Shown here one piece after another: positions 25,806-38,194 of a stretch of 64,000 nucleotides of DNA; the stretch's first letter is position 1; every line of letters starts with the position of its first letter. The DNA is taken from contig CM052358.1 of assembly GCA_028551475.1 (NCBI GenBank), positions 26,314,853 to 26,378,852 on the forward strand. The letters are read 5' to 3'. This DNA is from Casuarina equisetifolia. Its lineage: Eukaryota > Streptophyta > Magnoliopsida > Fagales > Casuarinaceae. The notes beneath the pieces were generated by a model that was not told the origin of the DNA, ran no database searches, and was given only the letters and a program-made list of their open reading frames with translations. The position numbers and the translations under genes were made by a program.

Positions 25806-27290
25806 ATAAAATCTTACCTCTCAAGTCATTATTAATTTTTACAATAATAATAGTGATGTCTAGGCTTTTTATCATTGAATTTTCTTTTGCAAAAATAAGT
25901 GTTAGGATTTGTCCCACTAAATATGGATGGCTTGTTTTGTGGTCTTATTAATGGCCATGAGTGCACCACCTTTAGATGCATGCTTTGAGGTTGGGCATGA
26001 TTTTTTAATATGATATTAGAGTTAGGTTTTATCTAGGTTAAGCCTTCTTGGCTACTTGGGTTCTTTCTTGTACAATGCTTGGACTTTGTTCTTATTAAGT
26101 TGGGTTCTTCCCACTTAGCTTGTGACCTTCCAAAAGAATGTATGTTGGGATTTGTCCCACATTGAATATGGATGGTTGGTTATGTGGCCTTAATAATGGC
26201 TAAGGGTATATCACCTTTAGAAGCACATTTTAGGTTAAGCATTGGTTTTTGACATGGTGTCAAAATTAGGTTTCATTTAGGCCAAGCCTTTTTGCTACCT
26301 AGGTTCTTCCCTATATAAGGCCTAGATTGTTTTCTTATTAGGTTGAGTTCTTCCCACTTAGTTTGTGGCCTTTTAGAAGGGGTATGTTGAGATTTGTCCC
26401 ACACTAGATATGGATGGCTAGTTCTATGAACTTATTGATGGTCAAAGGTGTGCCACTTTTAGATGTGCATTATAAGGTTAGGCTTTGGTACTTGCTAGGG
26501 ATTTACCACCTTCAAATGTGTGTTTTGAGGTTGATCATTGATTTTTGAAATGATATATTCTTCCCCAAATAAGGCTTGGACTTTGCTATTATAAAGTTGG
26601 GTTCTTCCCACTTAACTTGTGGCCTTCTAGAGGGGATATGTTAAAATTTGTCTCACACCAAATATGGATGGCCAGTTCCATGGCCTTATTAATGGCTAGG
26701 GGTGTACCACATTTATACATGCATTTTGAGGTTAGGCCTTGATTCTTGACATTGCATCAAAGCTAAGTTTCATCTTGATAAGCCCTTCTTGGCTACTTAG
26801 GTTCTTCCCTATATAAGGCCTAGAATTTGTTCTTACTAGGTTAGGTTCTTCCCATTTAGCTTGTGGCCTTCCAAAGGGGGTATGTTGGAATTTGTCCCAT
26901 ATTGGATATGAAAAGTTGGTTGTATAGCCTTATTAATGGCTAAGGGTGTACCACATTTAGACATATGTTTTGAAATTTTGGGCTTTGGTTTTTGACAAGA
27001 AGCTATACATATAAGAAATGGGAAAGATTTGTTTTTCCTTTTTTTTTTCTTATGGTAAAATGTCAAGTATTGTATATATTATCAAATGAAACAAAATTTG
27101 TTCCATGATAATATTATCATTTAAACTCAAAAACTACATTTGACAAATTTCAAAACTTAAACAAAAACTTATTTTAACTTATAGGTTGTACTTCCTTAAT
27201 TGATGAAATTTTGCCTCTTAAGTCATTCTTAATTTTTGCAACATTAGCTGTGCTGTCTAAATTTTTATTATTAAATTTTCTTCTATTAAT
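25806..27290 (+). repeat. Direct repeat of about 85 bp flanking the TRIM array
   Basis: The stretch at 25806-25890 (ACCTCTCAAGTCATTATTAA and following) recurs at 27202-27290 in diverged form, immediately outside the TRIM array. The array may have been inserted into, or duplicated with, this flank. Confidence 0.6.
25900..27000 (+). mobile_element. Tandem array of TRIM elements, about five units of ~243 bp
   Basis: Units begin with TGTTGGGATTTGTCCCAC-like text at 25900, 26143, 26385, 26639 and 26883, so the spacing is 243, 242, 254 and 244 bp; the last unit is partial. Each unit holds a short LTR, a degenerate ATGGTATCA-type primer site about 110 bp in, and a short internal part with TTCTTCCC and TATAAGGC motifs. 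LTR-internal-LTR-internal chains of this kind are known for plant TRIMs and arise by unequal recombination between terminal repeats. No protein is encoded. Units differ at many sites, so the array is old. Confidence 0.85.
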
Positions 27291-28097
27291 TTCATTTCAA
27301 ATATGATATAATATAACTTTAAAGGATACATTTAATAGGGTTATTACAAAAATTTTACTTTTCGTATTCTCAATTATTCAACATACTTCTTTTTTCCATT
27401 ATTCAATTCTACAAAAGTGGGGTTGATGCATATGGTGACATATATCTTCAAATTTCCAAATCTTTCTTTTTCTAGCCTATCAAGGTAGAAGATGGAGTAA
27501 GTAATTGACATATAAGGGCTATTGTAAAAAGGTTATACTTGTGCCTGGAGTATGCACGAACTAGTGTAATGTGTTCTTTACAGTAAGGATTGTTCGATAT
27601 CATTAAGGGGCTTAGATTTTAGCTATAAACACTATTTTTCGTCCAAATGTGTTAGCTTTAGAAGCTCATATTAATGTCTAGAAAGTTAAGAAATCATTCT
27701 TTGAATTTGAGAAACTTAGGTGCCGTTCTCTAACTAACATTATTTAACTGAATGATTAGATTCCTATGCCTACCTCTAGTTGGGATAAGTCTAAGATGTC
27801 CAAGTTTTTCTAGATGGATATACATTCAACAATGATTATAGAAAGAAGGTCAATGCGAACGAAATCCATTTATATATAAGGTCTATTAACTTTCATTAAA
27901 AAAACCCATCTAATTTAAACAAGGGAATGCTTGACTTGCCACCTTTCCCATGTGCTTCCAACGGGAGATTTTTATTGAACGACAGCAACAGCAACAACAA
28001 CATGAGAAATGAGGAGACAAGGATGCGATTATGCTAACTCAGTACCAATCTTTTTAATTAGTGGGTATAACCTTATGCAATCATAATTCTCTTCATC
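27001..28097. other. AT-rich intergenic, no gene seen
   Basis: Sequence between the TRIM array and the 3' end of the first aldo-keto reductase gene. No frame or RNA gene is supported; 28060-28097 may belong to the reductase 3'UTR. Confidence 0.5.
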
Positions 28098-29702
28098 CTA
28101 ATGCTCAAGAAGGGACTTGCAAGGGCCGTCATCTGAGATAACAATATATCCAGGATATCCTTTACGTTGTCGAATTTGGCTTATCTTTTGCGAATCCTCT
28201 AGGCTCAGCTTCCAATTGAATATGTCGAGATTTTCTTTCATTCTGTCGTTGTTGAAGCTCTTCACAAGCACACTCACTCCTTGCTCATATACCCATCTTA
28301 GTGAAATCTTCACATAACAATAGAATTACCGTATTGCTTATAAAATGAGAAAAATGAGTAAACAAAATAGAAGACACCTAACTTTTTAAAATGTATTTTT
28401 TAATTTACATTTACTATAAATGAACTGAATATAATAGAAGATGCTTTCAAAGTAAAACAATTAACATCTCAATCCTGCTGAAAAGAATAAGAAAAATTAT
28501 ACAATAAAATTTTTTTGTTTCAAAATATAAAATTCTTCTAATGAAGTAAACAAAATCACTAAATGCATCCTTCAACAGGCAAAATAACTTGGATTTAGTT
28601 TTATGCACCCTTCCCTTTGCATTCGGATAAGCATGCTTCAAAATAAATGCATGGTGCTGGTTCTAATTTGTAGTCAAAATATTTCGACCATAAATAATAT
28701 GGCTCCCGAGTGTTGATTTCTTTTCTTGTTCTAGTAACAAAGCCTTACTTCCCAGTATATTACCTGAGCTATACTTTTTCCTTTTGCCTCTGCAATCTCC
28801 TTCAGCGCCTCACATTCCATTACCAAGTCTGTTCCCCATAGTGTTCCTTTGGCCCCCAAGGGAGAGTGAGCAGTGATATGTATACCCATCTTCCGACAAA
28901 ACTCTCTCAGCTTCTTCTGTTGGCACAGCGGATTCATCTCAACCTTCCAAAGCAGCAGATAGTGATATACCTTCCATAGTTGGAAAAAGAGTTCAAAAAG
29001 GGAAAAAGAAAAAGGGAAGACTAACTTGATTGACTGCCGGAGGGATCTTTGCCGTGGAAAGGAGGGTTTCAAGCTTTTTGCATGAGAAGTTGCTTACACC
29101 AATTGATTTGGCTAAGCCCAGCTTTTCAACCTCCTCCATGGCTTCCCATACGGAATTGATATCGAGGGGAAGGATGTCAGTCTTCTTAACAGGCAGCTCA
29201 TATACGCCGGGCTTCACAGGTGCTGGCCAGTGAATGACGTAAAGATCAACATACTCCAACTTCAGATTGCTGCAACAATTGATTCATGAAAGCAAGAAAT
29301 GGTTTAATATTGACTAATCGCCTAGAAAAAGAGAACAACATTGGAAGTTTGGTTCTAGTACTGCAGTGTCTTTTGCAGAGCAGGAAGCACAAGATCTTGG
29401 TGGGCATCGGTGCACCAAAGCTTGGAAGTGATGAAGAGTTCGTCTCTGGATTCGATTAACCCGAGGCATAGAGCATCATCAATGGCTGCCCCGAGAGGCT
29501 GCTCGGACTGGTATTTGGGAGCAGTATCGAAGTGTCGGTATCCCAATTTGATTGCATGGAGTATATTTTCTCTCATGGTTCCAGAGGATTTTCCAGAAGG
29601 ATATTCGGCGGTGCCGAAGCCTAGAAGTGGAATGGTATTCCCTGTAGAGCTCAGGGGAAACATGGGAACGGTTACCGGTAGCAATGCTGGAAGGCTACCC
29701 AT
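28098..29702 (-). CDS. NADPH-dependent aldo-keto reductase (AKR4 type), copy 1, 4 exons, 324 aa
   Basis: Exons on the - strand: 29702-29362, 29269-29026, 28943-28764 and 28307-28098; all introns GT-AG. The sum is 975 nt, giving 324 aa, normal for the family. The (beta/alpha)8 reductase tetrad is complete: Asp59 and Tyr64 ([18 protein letters not shown]), Lys94 (FITSKLW) and His127 (VIHWP). Further family marks are [20 protein letters not shown], the SPLG segment and KSFNNDRM for NADPH binding. Cytosolic plant enzymes of this group reduce carbonyls of specialised metabolites (codeinone reductase, chalcone polyketide reductase, methylecgonone reductase, deoxymugineic acid synthase). The substrate cannot be told from sequence. 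It is one of three copies on the same strand; a good TATA box lies about 100 bp upstream. Confidence 0.93.
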
Positions 29703-29800
29703 TTTCCTTGGCTTTACACCGCAGGTCTTTGCCTTGTAAGGAACACCAAACAGACCTGATCTTGTACTTAAATATGGGCAAACTATTGAGTACAGCCGAG

Positions 29801-29812
29801 CCTTTATATAGA
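29801..29812 (-). promoter_or_regulatory. TATA box of aldo-keto reductase copy 1
   Basis: On the - strand this reads CTATATAAAGG, about 100 bp upstream of the ATG. The matching place upstream of copy 3 (about 44499-44508) reads CTATACGAAG, and above the exon-1 stub (about 32335) it is also degenerate. Only copy 1 keeps a consensus TATA. Confidence 0.65.
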
Positions 29813-31024
29813 TTATTTCCTAGCTTCACCGACCAGTATGGCATCGCATCGTTGATCCTAATATATTGTTAAGATTTCGATAGCCAGGAGGTGGGCGACT
29901 ATACAATGCGAATACACCAAGTAAATACACCTAAGAAAGAATTTAAATTGCTTCTAATAAACCCAACTTTATATTCATTGTTAAGTATGAAAACCTCATA
30001 TAATCTCTCACACACATACTATCAATATCAAACTTGGAATCAAAAAGTCCTAAATAACACCTGCTTCCAACTAAGCTAAGAACTTTTTTAACTCGTTATT
30101 GTTAACTTAGTTTGATCTTCTTGTGGTTTTAGAAATGATGTCTAAGCCAAAAATGGACATCATGAAATTATCCATATATGTACAAATCTATTCTAATTAC
30201 ACTGTGAGCTAGAAGGCCTTTTGGCTATTGGCCTCATAGTATTCCTCCAAAAATGCTCTTAAAGAAAGAGAGGTACCAACTCATATGAGGTCCTAAAATG
30301 AACTTCACTTTTGGTATGAGATGAAATTCCAATTCAAGATATTAAACGAATAACAATACGTAGGAAATTGAAAATTTTTCACGAGAGCATTATTCTTCAT
30401 GGATTAATCTTTCTCTTTTACGGATGGCATTAGCATTGGACTTCAATTAGATATTGAACGGGAAATTATTTTCCCATAGACTATTGACATCGTGCTATAG
30501 GAGGGGAAAACCGGCTTTTCTCTACTGCACATGCTACCTGCTCCAGTTGCTTCCTACTTAAATATAATATGAATAAAACAAAGAAAAGTACAAGCTCGCA
30601 TGCCTTCCCCCACCAATTTGTCAAAATACACGGACTCCAATCTGTCTGGGTTCTCTTCATTGTTAAGTGTGTTCATTTGTACTTTACTGGTTGAGAAAAT
30701 CAATCAAACCACGTGGTGTGAGGTCTTAACTCAACTGCATTATTACGTTGGATACTATCCCGCCGGCTCCAACAGTACAGCATCAGTTATCTTCTCATCT
30801 TCGAGCACTGCACCACAACTCCCCCCTCGGATCTTTCTGTTAGCCCCTCGAATTTCGCCCATAAATGGCACTTCTCTTGTCAACTCCTCGCCTTTCAACT
30901 CTTCATCTCACAAACTTTTAGCCTATGTAACTTTTTAAATTAAAATTGGCCCCTAACAAGGAAATGGGACAGATAAAGAACAAAATATACTAATATATTA
31001 ATGCTATAAAGAGCATAATATACT

Positions 31025-31610
31025 TGTTGTTGGGTTAGTCCAGTTCATATTTAAGATTTATTATTAGGTCCTATTAGTGTAATGCTTTCTTAGGATTTAA
31101 AAAGAAAAAAGAGTAGAATTTCTCAAGAATTAGAGGCCCAATACAACAGTTGATCAAATGTTTGATTAAGGTTGATCTGTGGTTCGATTGAGCTAAATAT
31201 TTATCAGTAGGTTTGGAATTGAGTATTTTTCATTCTAAACGGTTGGATCCTAATTTGAAGCTCTCTAAATTAGAATATCTTGGTGAAAATTTAGGTAATT
31301 TTTCTTTAATTTTTCTTGGTTAAGTTGATGTTTACAATTTGTTATTCACTATCAATTGATGATTCTATTGTTATTAATTAGTAAATCTTTATTATGTTAC
31401 TATTTTTAAGGACTTGATTGGATTGTAAATTTAAAGATTTATATAATGGAGATTTAGGTAGACTCTATAATCAATCTCATAGTTTTTATACTTCACATTA
31501 GGGGGGTTCTCTACGTAAAACGTTCTCTTGTATTGATTGTGGTGTTTGCAAATTTTACTTATGATTCAAAATATATTGTTAGTGTTTTAGTATTTCTTCA
31601 TAGGTTCAAT
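31025..31610 (+). mobile_element. Possible solo-LTR remnant
   Basis: This stretch is present in unit 1 and absent from unit 2 of the local duplication. It begins TGTTGTTGGG and carries, near its end, a GGGGTTCTC-TACGTAAAA-like segment often seen near the 3' part of plant copia LTRs. The borders are not certain, and no internal region is attached. Confidence 0.35.
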
Positions 31611-32155
31611 CAAAGTAGGAAATTTTATATGCGTTTTTTTCCCTTCGTCTATAATGTTGAGGTATATTTCTATATTTCTGTAAACTAAATTTTTGACAAG
31701 GTTCATTTTATATACTAAATTTTATCAATGTAAAATTTACTTTTCTACCAAAAAAAAAAGAGGTTAATATATTAAAAATAAGAGTACGGGTTCGAATTTT
31801 AATAGTTTAGCTTCCTTTGATCACTGTTTCTAGACCCTAGCCTTGATTGCTCGCTATCTAGTCCTTAAATCTCTTATCTCTCCTCTCACCATGTATAGCA
31901 AATGCCAGTTTTGCTCATGACCTATCAGATGGGGAACGTAGGAACTTTGTTAATTAGCAGTAATCATATCCTTTTCTAAAAGAGAGGGGAGGGTTTGACT
32001 GATGTTGATAAGCAGCAAGCGGATCATCTTGCAATATTGCCAAATTAGTTGAGGCGATATAGCGACAGCAAGCCCGCTCGAATGGTTTTGGGATGAGAGA
32101 ATATTTGCTTTTAACTTTGAATTTTTATAACTTTCTTCACTAGAATACTAACTCT

Positions 32156-32231
32156 TTGGGATGGTCTTGCCAGTAGAACTCAGGGGAAACACTGGAACGC
32201 TTGCCGGTGGGAATGCTGGAATGCTACTCAT
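32156..32231 (-). pseudogene. Exon-1 stub of an aldo-keto reductase
   Basis: Reading from an ATG at 32231 downwards, about 25 codons (beginning MSSIPAFPP and ending at LSSTGKTIP) match the N-terminus of the neighbouring reductases. Homology then stops at the border of the duplicated unit. The rest of the gene is missing, so this is the cut end of a segmental duplication and not a functional gene. Confidence 0.85.
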
Positions 32232-34020
32232 TTTCCCTGGCTTACGTTAGAGGTCTTTGCCTAAAAAGGAACAATACACATCACTGATCCCCTATTTAAT
32301 TATGGGCAGACCATTGGCAACCACTAAGTCTTCATAAAGATCAGTTCTTACTGCCATCGAGCAATATGACATTACATCATTGATCCAAATATATAGTTAA
32401 GATAAGCAAACATAACAATGAACCAGCTATATCGAAAAAATAAATTATGAAGGGAAGAAGTGAGTTAGATGATTTGAGTCATAAAAAATAAAAGTTTTAG
32501 GGTAATTCTATTGAGCATATATGTTCAAATTATAATCTATTTTATCTATAATAAAAGACATAAAAAAGATTTAATGATCAAAGCTTAAAGAGCACTAGTA
32601 TTATTGCTAAAATCAAAAAACATGTACGCTAACATATATCAATTAAAACATTAACCCAACAACAATATTATTCACCATGGATCAACCCTTCTCTTTTAAC
32701 GATGGCATTAGCATTAGACTTCAATATGGGATGGGATGGGAAGTGATTTTCCCAATTGATCTCGTGCTTTAGGAGGGATTAGTGGCTTTTATCTACTCAA
32801 CGTTGGATACTACCAGCCGCCTAGTCTTCCAGTCGTTACCTACTGAAATATTATACTGAATAAAATATAAAAAAGATACCAGCTCGCATGTTCCCCCCAC
32901 CAATTTGTCAAAACATGTGGACTACAATGTTTAATTTAATAACCATCTTTCTCTTCTTTGGTAAGTGAGTTCGTTTGTCCTTTACTTGTTTATCATAATC
33001 CTACAGGACAATGGGAAGTGAGGTCTGAACTCAGCTGCATTGTAATGGTGTAGATTATCACACCGGATCCAGCACTACAGCACCACTGATTTTCCTAGTA
33101 ACGCACAAATCTTTATTTAGTTACGATTTAAGTAATTTTTTATGTTTAGTTAGATTTTAACCAGAAGACTGGCGTAGGTAATGATGTAAGCAGCGATGAC
33201 ATCGATGATGTCATCATAAGTCCTCGTCTTTCTTTTATGTTCCATGTACGAGTGAGACAAAGCATCAATCAATGAAAATTAACCTGTTTGTCTACCTAAA
33301 AGCGCTGTGCATGTACTGCCCTCCCTCAGGGATCGTTCGGTTTCTAAGTGGCTTATGGCTCCAAAAAGTCCAAAATCTGTCCCCAGCTAAGGACTGAGTA
33401 ACACGTTCTTTGTATGTTACACTCCTCCACTGTCTTCCTCTTATTAACTCTTCCCCTTTCAACCCGTTCTTCGTTCCACAAACTTTCCGCCTATGGCCTC
33501 CTCCATGACGTTTGTGTCAAAAAGTACACCTTTTCCTTTAAAATTAGTTTGAGAGAAAGAAAAGCATCTTCACATATAAGGTATATAACATACCATAGGT
33601 TGATAAACTAGGACACATTTGAGTTTCAACATATTTCCTCACAACAAAGCTGAAAAAGAATCCATAAAGATGTAGTTTACCAGTGATGAAGTGTCTTATT
33701 TGGATCTTGAACCTTTAATCTCATGTTAAAAAATGCATTTCACTTTGTAAGAGATGAGAATACTTTTACATTAAGAAAAGATCAAACAACAAATTGACAA
33801 TATGATCCAGATTCAGATTTCAACAGTTTAGCTTCCTTTGATCCCTATCTTTAGAACTTAGCCTTCATTGCTTGTTTTCTATTCCCGAAATTTCATATCT
33901 CTCCTCTCAACACATATTGCCAATACCAATTTTGCTCATGGCCTATCAGATGGAGAACTTAAGGGCTTTGTTAATTAGCAGTAATCACATGCTTTTATAG
34001 AAAGTGAGTGGAGGGTCCGG
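32156..34020. repeat. Reductase exon-1/upstream duplication, unit 2
   Basis: Homologous to 29630-32155 as described for unit 1. It lies head-to-tail, with the reductase stub at its left end. No gene is supported; small frames at 33414 and 34004 lack counterparts. Confidence 0.8.
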
Positions 34021-35558
34021 CTGGTGTCAGTCAAAAATTACGGCTGTCCGCTTCTCTATGGCTATTGTTCTTACAGTATTGAAAATCCTTTTACTTGGTC
34101 AGAAAATCTCTTCTTGGTCATTTTTTATCCATTGTTCTTACAGTATTGTCTCGTGTTGGTCCAGGAATTGTTTGAATACTTTGGGAACGTGAGTCAGTCT
34201 GCAGATTTCTTGATTAATCATTTCCTCGGTTTAGCTTTCTGGGATTGGACAAGATACCAAAGGACAATCAACATTTTATTCTTCTTTGTAGAATTAACCT
34301 ACTAAAAACAAAGATAATTTGTAAGTTTCACGGATTGATGTCATCAGGCTGTTTAAAAAGAGATGTAATTTATTCATTCGTAAAATAAATAATGAAGACA
34401 TTTCAATGTCTCTCACCATGGTGAAAAAAGAAAGAAAGTAAACGTTCGTGGGTTTTATCATACAGAAAATCATACACCTAAATTATGGTTACAGTGGAAT
34501 CTTATTTATTAGTCATTCTTCTAATATTATTTTAAAAATCTTTTTTATTTCTTAAAATTGACTTGTAATGAGGGGAGCAACTTGTTTGTATATAGAAGAT
34601 TCTGCAACAATACAATTTGCAGGACAATTCAATTCATATTCATCACACCTATACTACGACCATTTAGATTTTTAATACAAGTTCACAGTACTAGCATCTT
34701 GGTTTTTGTAGATTTCCCGAGGATAAGGACCAGGATTCCATAGCCGACCTAGTGCGTTGGGTTTGGTCATAAATCTTCAAATGTCAACAAAGGTGGTTGT
34801 AAAGTACAACATTGTTCAATTTATTTAATTATTTTAACTTATCCTCATCTGCAAGGCATTTTCCCAATAAAGAATGGGATTTTTTATAGTGTCCGAATTA
34901 CAAATAAGTATGAAATGGAAAATTTTCTTATAAGTTCTCTATAGTATCATGAAACTGGGATGACAAATAAAACCAAAATGTATTTCTTCAAAAAACAAAC
35001 GAGTTTTGAGACAATTAAGCAAACATATGTCAAATATGAGACGCCAAGTTGAGATATCTTTTTTTCTCTTTTTCTTTTTTTTTTCCTTTTTCTTTTTATA
35101 TTTTATACCAAAAGTGTGACGTAGGGATGTTTTAGAAAGGGAGAAAGGTGGGGACCATGCCTGGCAACAATTGACAAGGAGATTGTCGCCTTAATGTACT
35201 AAGAAGTAAATGCCACGAGGAATGTTCATCCCTCAGACATCCAACAAGTGGATGAAAGATACAAGACGAAACAGAAAAACATTTAACCATAAACAAGATA
35301 CCAGCATTAGAAGTGAACCATTGCACCAGTCAAGTGGGTGGTCCTTATTAAGGATAAGGTTGGATGAAGCTAATGTCAGGCGTTCACCCTCGAAGATGAG
35401 ATTCTCCATACCTCGGGGATAGAGAGCTATGCCGGGAGTTTACGGGGTTTAGGTTGAGTATTATAAAGTTTATATTTACCTCAAAACTTTAAAGTAATAA
35501 GAGATTATATTTTTTTATTTAAATAATATACTAGATGGATTCTTAATAATGTAATACA
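34021..35558. other. Intergenic sequence, no gene supported
   Basis: AT-rich for the most part. A GC-richer patch at about 35105-35450 has frames of up to 70 codons on both strands but no recognised domain. A pyrimidine-rich run lies at 35059-35100. Confidence 0.45.
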
Positions 35559-35563
35559 ATAAC

Positions 35564-35877
35564 TGTTAAAGTAGGAAAGCCCATCTTAAAACCCATAAGC
35601 AATAGAGAGTAAGCATTTATCATTAATATGGTTAAGACTATGTATCTCTACTTTCAACATGAGATATATATTTCTCAACACACTCCCTTTATGTTGATTG
35701 CGTGAATGATAATTGTGGTGCAAAGGTCCACATCAGGAAATGGGCCATATCTCAATACCATGTTAAAGTAGGGAGACCTATCCTTAAACTCATAGACAAT
35801 ATGTAATAAATTCTTATCATTAATATGACTAAAATTATGTATTTCCACTTCCAATGCAAGATATATATTCCTCACCA
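35564..35877 (-). mobile_element. TRIM element with terminal repeats and 5-bp target duplication
   Basis: The element is 314 bp and runs TG...CA. It is flanked on both sides by the 5-bp duplication ATAAC (35559-35563 and 35878-35882). Terminal repeats of about 115 bp lie at 35564-35678 and 35762-35877. On the - strand the upstream repeat is followed at once by TGGTATTGAGA, a variant initiator-Met primer site. The internal part is about 83 bp and encodes nothing. It looks structurally complete; the two repeats differ moderately, so insertion is not recent. Confidence 0.88.
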
Positions 35878-36172
35878 ATAACTATACAAAACTTAATACA
35901 CTTCCTCATTATATGGTTTTAAATTTAGATACAACCACATGTTATGTCACATGAGCAAAACCTTCAAATCTGGACAGCTTATGAGAGATATTAAGGAAGA
36001 ACTTGAACTCTAATATCAAGTGCAAATGAGGTTTCCAATCAAATGAGGTTGGTTATTGAACAACAAGAAAATTAGGAGGAAAAGGAGAGAAAAATAGAGC
36101 ACAATCATTATTCCAAACTAACCTTTGCAAACACGATACAATAGAGATTGCTAAATGTGTTTTTATACAGTT

Positions 36173-38110
36173 CTAAATCTCTCCGTCCCAAAGATCTGAA
36201 AGTAATTTGTAAGGGCCTTCGTCATCGATAAATTCGATTCCAGGAAATCCTTTACGTTGTGGAATTTGACTTATCTTTTGTGAATCCTCGGGTCTTAGTT
36301 TCCAATCAAATACGTCAAGATTTTCTTTCATCCTCTCCTTGTTAAAAGCTTTTTACAATCAAACTCACATCTTGTTCATATACCCATCTTAGTGCAACCT
36401 TCACAAAAACAATAGAATAACAACATCACACAGGATAATGGAAAAAATGGGCAGATATTGATACTAGATCTATCTTTTAAAGTTCAAAACAGGACATGAT
36501 CTATCTTTTTATTGTGCATGAGGCCGAATTCTCAAGGCCCTTGGTTTAAGTCCACCCTTAAATCATGTAACAATTAAATATCCATCAATATTGTGCTATC
36601 AAAAGACATAAAAACCATTATAGATAGTTATCGTTTGAAGATGCCACATTTATCATTAACAGGACAGGAAGCCAATGTGTCTTTGGACATAAAATATCTC
36701 ATTAATGGTCCAAAAAGTACTTATACTTATTATTGTCCCCTTACACATCTTATCAAGTACCATAGAATTGCTGTTTCAAATGGTAACTGAGTACTATAAA
36801 AAGACATTATGTTTTACTATCTTAAAGTTTTAATATGAATAATATAAAGTTTTTGTCCTCCGTTGCTAAAGAATTTGTTACGAACTATAATTAAATATGA
36901 AAAGACACTATCCCTTATTATCTTTAACTTTTAAAATAAATATGAATTTGTAACACATTATATTCCTTTAGGAGTCCAAAGCTTACTTTGGACCGAAATA
37001 CTGACCTATTTTTATTTTTAACCATGTTAGCAACTTAGAGGATTCTTTATTTCCCTTTTCTTCCTCCTCATTTCTTCTTTTCAGAAAACAATCATAAGTT
37101 CAATACACTAGGAAGGACAACTACTTCTGATCTCAGGTTACTGAGAAGTAGATTTCTTGGTCTACTCCAGCTATATTACCTGGGCAACGGTCTTTTCTTT
37201 TGTCTTACCAATCTCATTTAGCACCTCATTTTCCATTACCCAGTTTGTTCCCCATAGAGTTCCTTTGGCCCCCAAGGGAGAGTAAGCAGTGATACGTATA
37301 CCCTTGCCTTGACAAAACTCTCTCAGCTTCCTCTGTTGCCATACCGGGTTCATCTCCACCTTCCAAAAGTAGCATATAGTAATACAATAAAGGACATCAA
37401 AGAGCAAAATCAATTATTGGAGGAAGAAAAAGGAGGACAAACCTGGTTAACGGCTGGAGGGACCTTTGCTGTGGCAAGTAGAGTTTCAAGCTTCTTTCAT
37501 GAGAAGTTGCTTACGCCAATCGATTTGGCCAGTCCAAGCTTTTCACACTCCTCCATGGCTTCCCATACAGACTTCAAATCGATGGGAAGAAGGTCCTTCT
37601 TCTTAACAGGCAGCTCATATTCCCCAGGCTTCACGCTTTACTGGCCAGTGAACGAGATAAATATCAACATACTCCAACTTCAGATTGCTGCAAATAAACA
37701 ATTTCAATCACTAAGAAAACACAAAGAGGCCTGGCTCTAACTCTGTAAGTTGAGATCTGGGAAGTTTGGTTCTAGTACTGGAGGGTTTTCTGCAGAGCGG
37801 GGAGGACACGATCATGGTGTGAATCGCTGCACCAAAGCTTGGAGGTGATGAACAGTTCGTCCCTAGATTTGATAAATTCAAGGCGTAGAGCATCGTCTAT
37901 GGCTTCCCCGAGCGGCTGCTCGGACTGGTAAAGGGCAGCAGTATCGAAGTGTCGGTATCCCACTTTGATTGCATGGAGAAGGTATTCTCTCATGGCTTCA
38001 CGGGAGTTCCCAAATGGATATTCGGCGGTGCCGAAGCCCAGAACGGGAATAGTCTTGCCGGTGGAGCCCAGTGGGAGCACGGGAAGGATATTCACCGGAA
38101 CGCTATCCAT
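36173..38110 (-). pseudogene. Aldo-keto reductase copy 2, broken by two single-base insertions
   Basis: Four exons match the intact copies: 38110-37779, 37687-37443, 37359-37180 and 36398-36173, with GT-AG borders. Exon 1 is open and keeps Asp, Tyr (FDTAALYQSEQ) and Lys (SKLW). Exon 2 is 245 nt where both other genes have 244: one extra base just after HWP (about 37637) shifts the frame into a stop within ten codons. Exon 4 has a second extra base at about 36344, after VKSF, which gives an immediate stop. Exon 3 is intact. The 5' flank does not match the other copies; upstream lies a broken PTC52 fragment, so the native promoter is gone. It was probably inactivated after duplication; a sequencing error at both places is less likely. 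Confidence 0.88.
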
Positions 38111-38194
38111 TTCTTCTCCATTTCCAATTATTTTTCCCTTTTTCTACATTTCTTCTCCATTTTCAACAATAATAGTTATTGATACTCGTTCACA

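Larger units (their letters stand above)
29630..32155. repeat. Reductase exon-1/upstream duplication, unit 1
   Basis: The 5' end of reductase copy 1 and its upstream DNA are repeated in the same order at 32156-34010. Matched parts are 29640-29830 / 32170-32400, 30370-30640 / 32680-32960, 30840-30935 / 33400-33500 and 31790-32000 / 33805-34020. Unit 1 has extra sequence at about 31000-31760; unit 2 has its own extra stretch at about 33090-33370. The frame at 30600-30938 is not kept in unit 2 and is not taken as a gene. Confidence 0.8.

Noticed and set aside
30600-30938. 112-codon Ser/Pro-rich frame
   Set aside because: Not kept in the sister copy at 32900-33620 and lacks any recognisable domain.
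31785-31800. GGGTTCGAATTTT, a possible B box of a SINE or tRNA
   Set aside because: No A box, no A-tail or target duplication, and the sister duplicated copy has a different base pattern.
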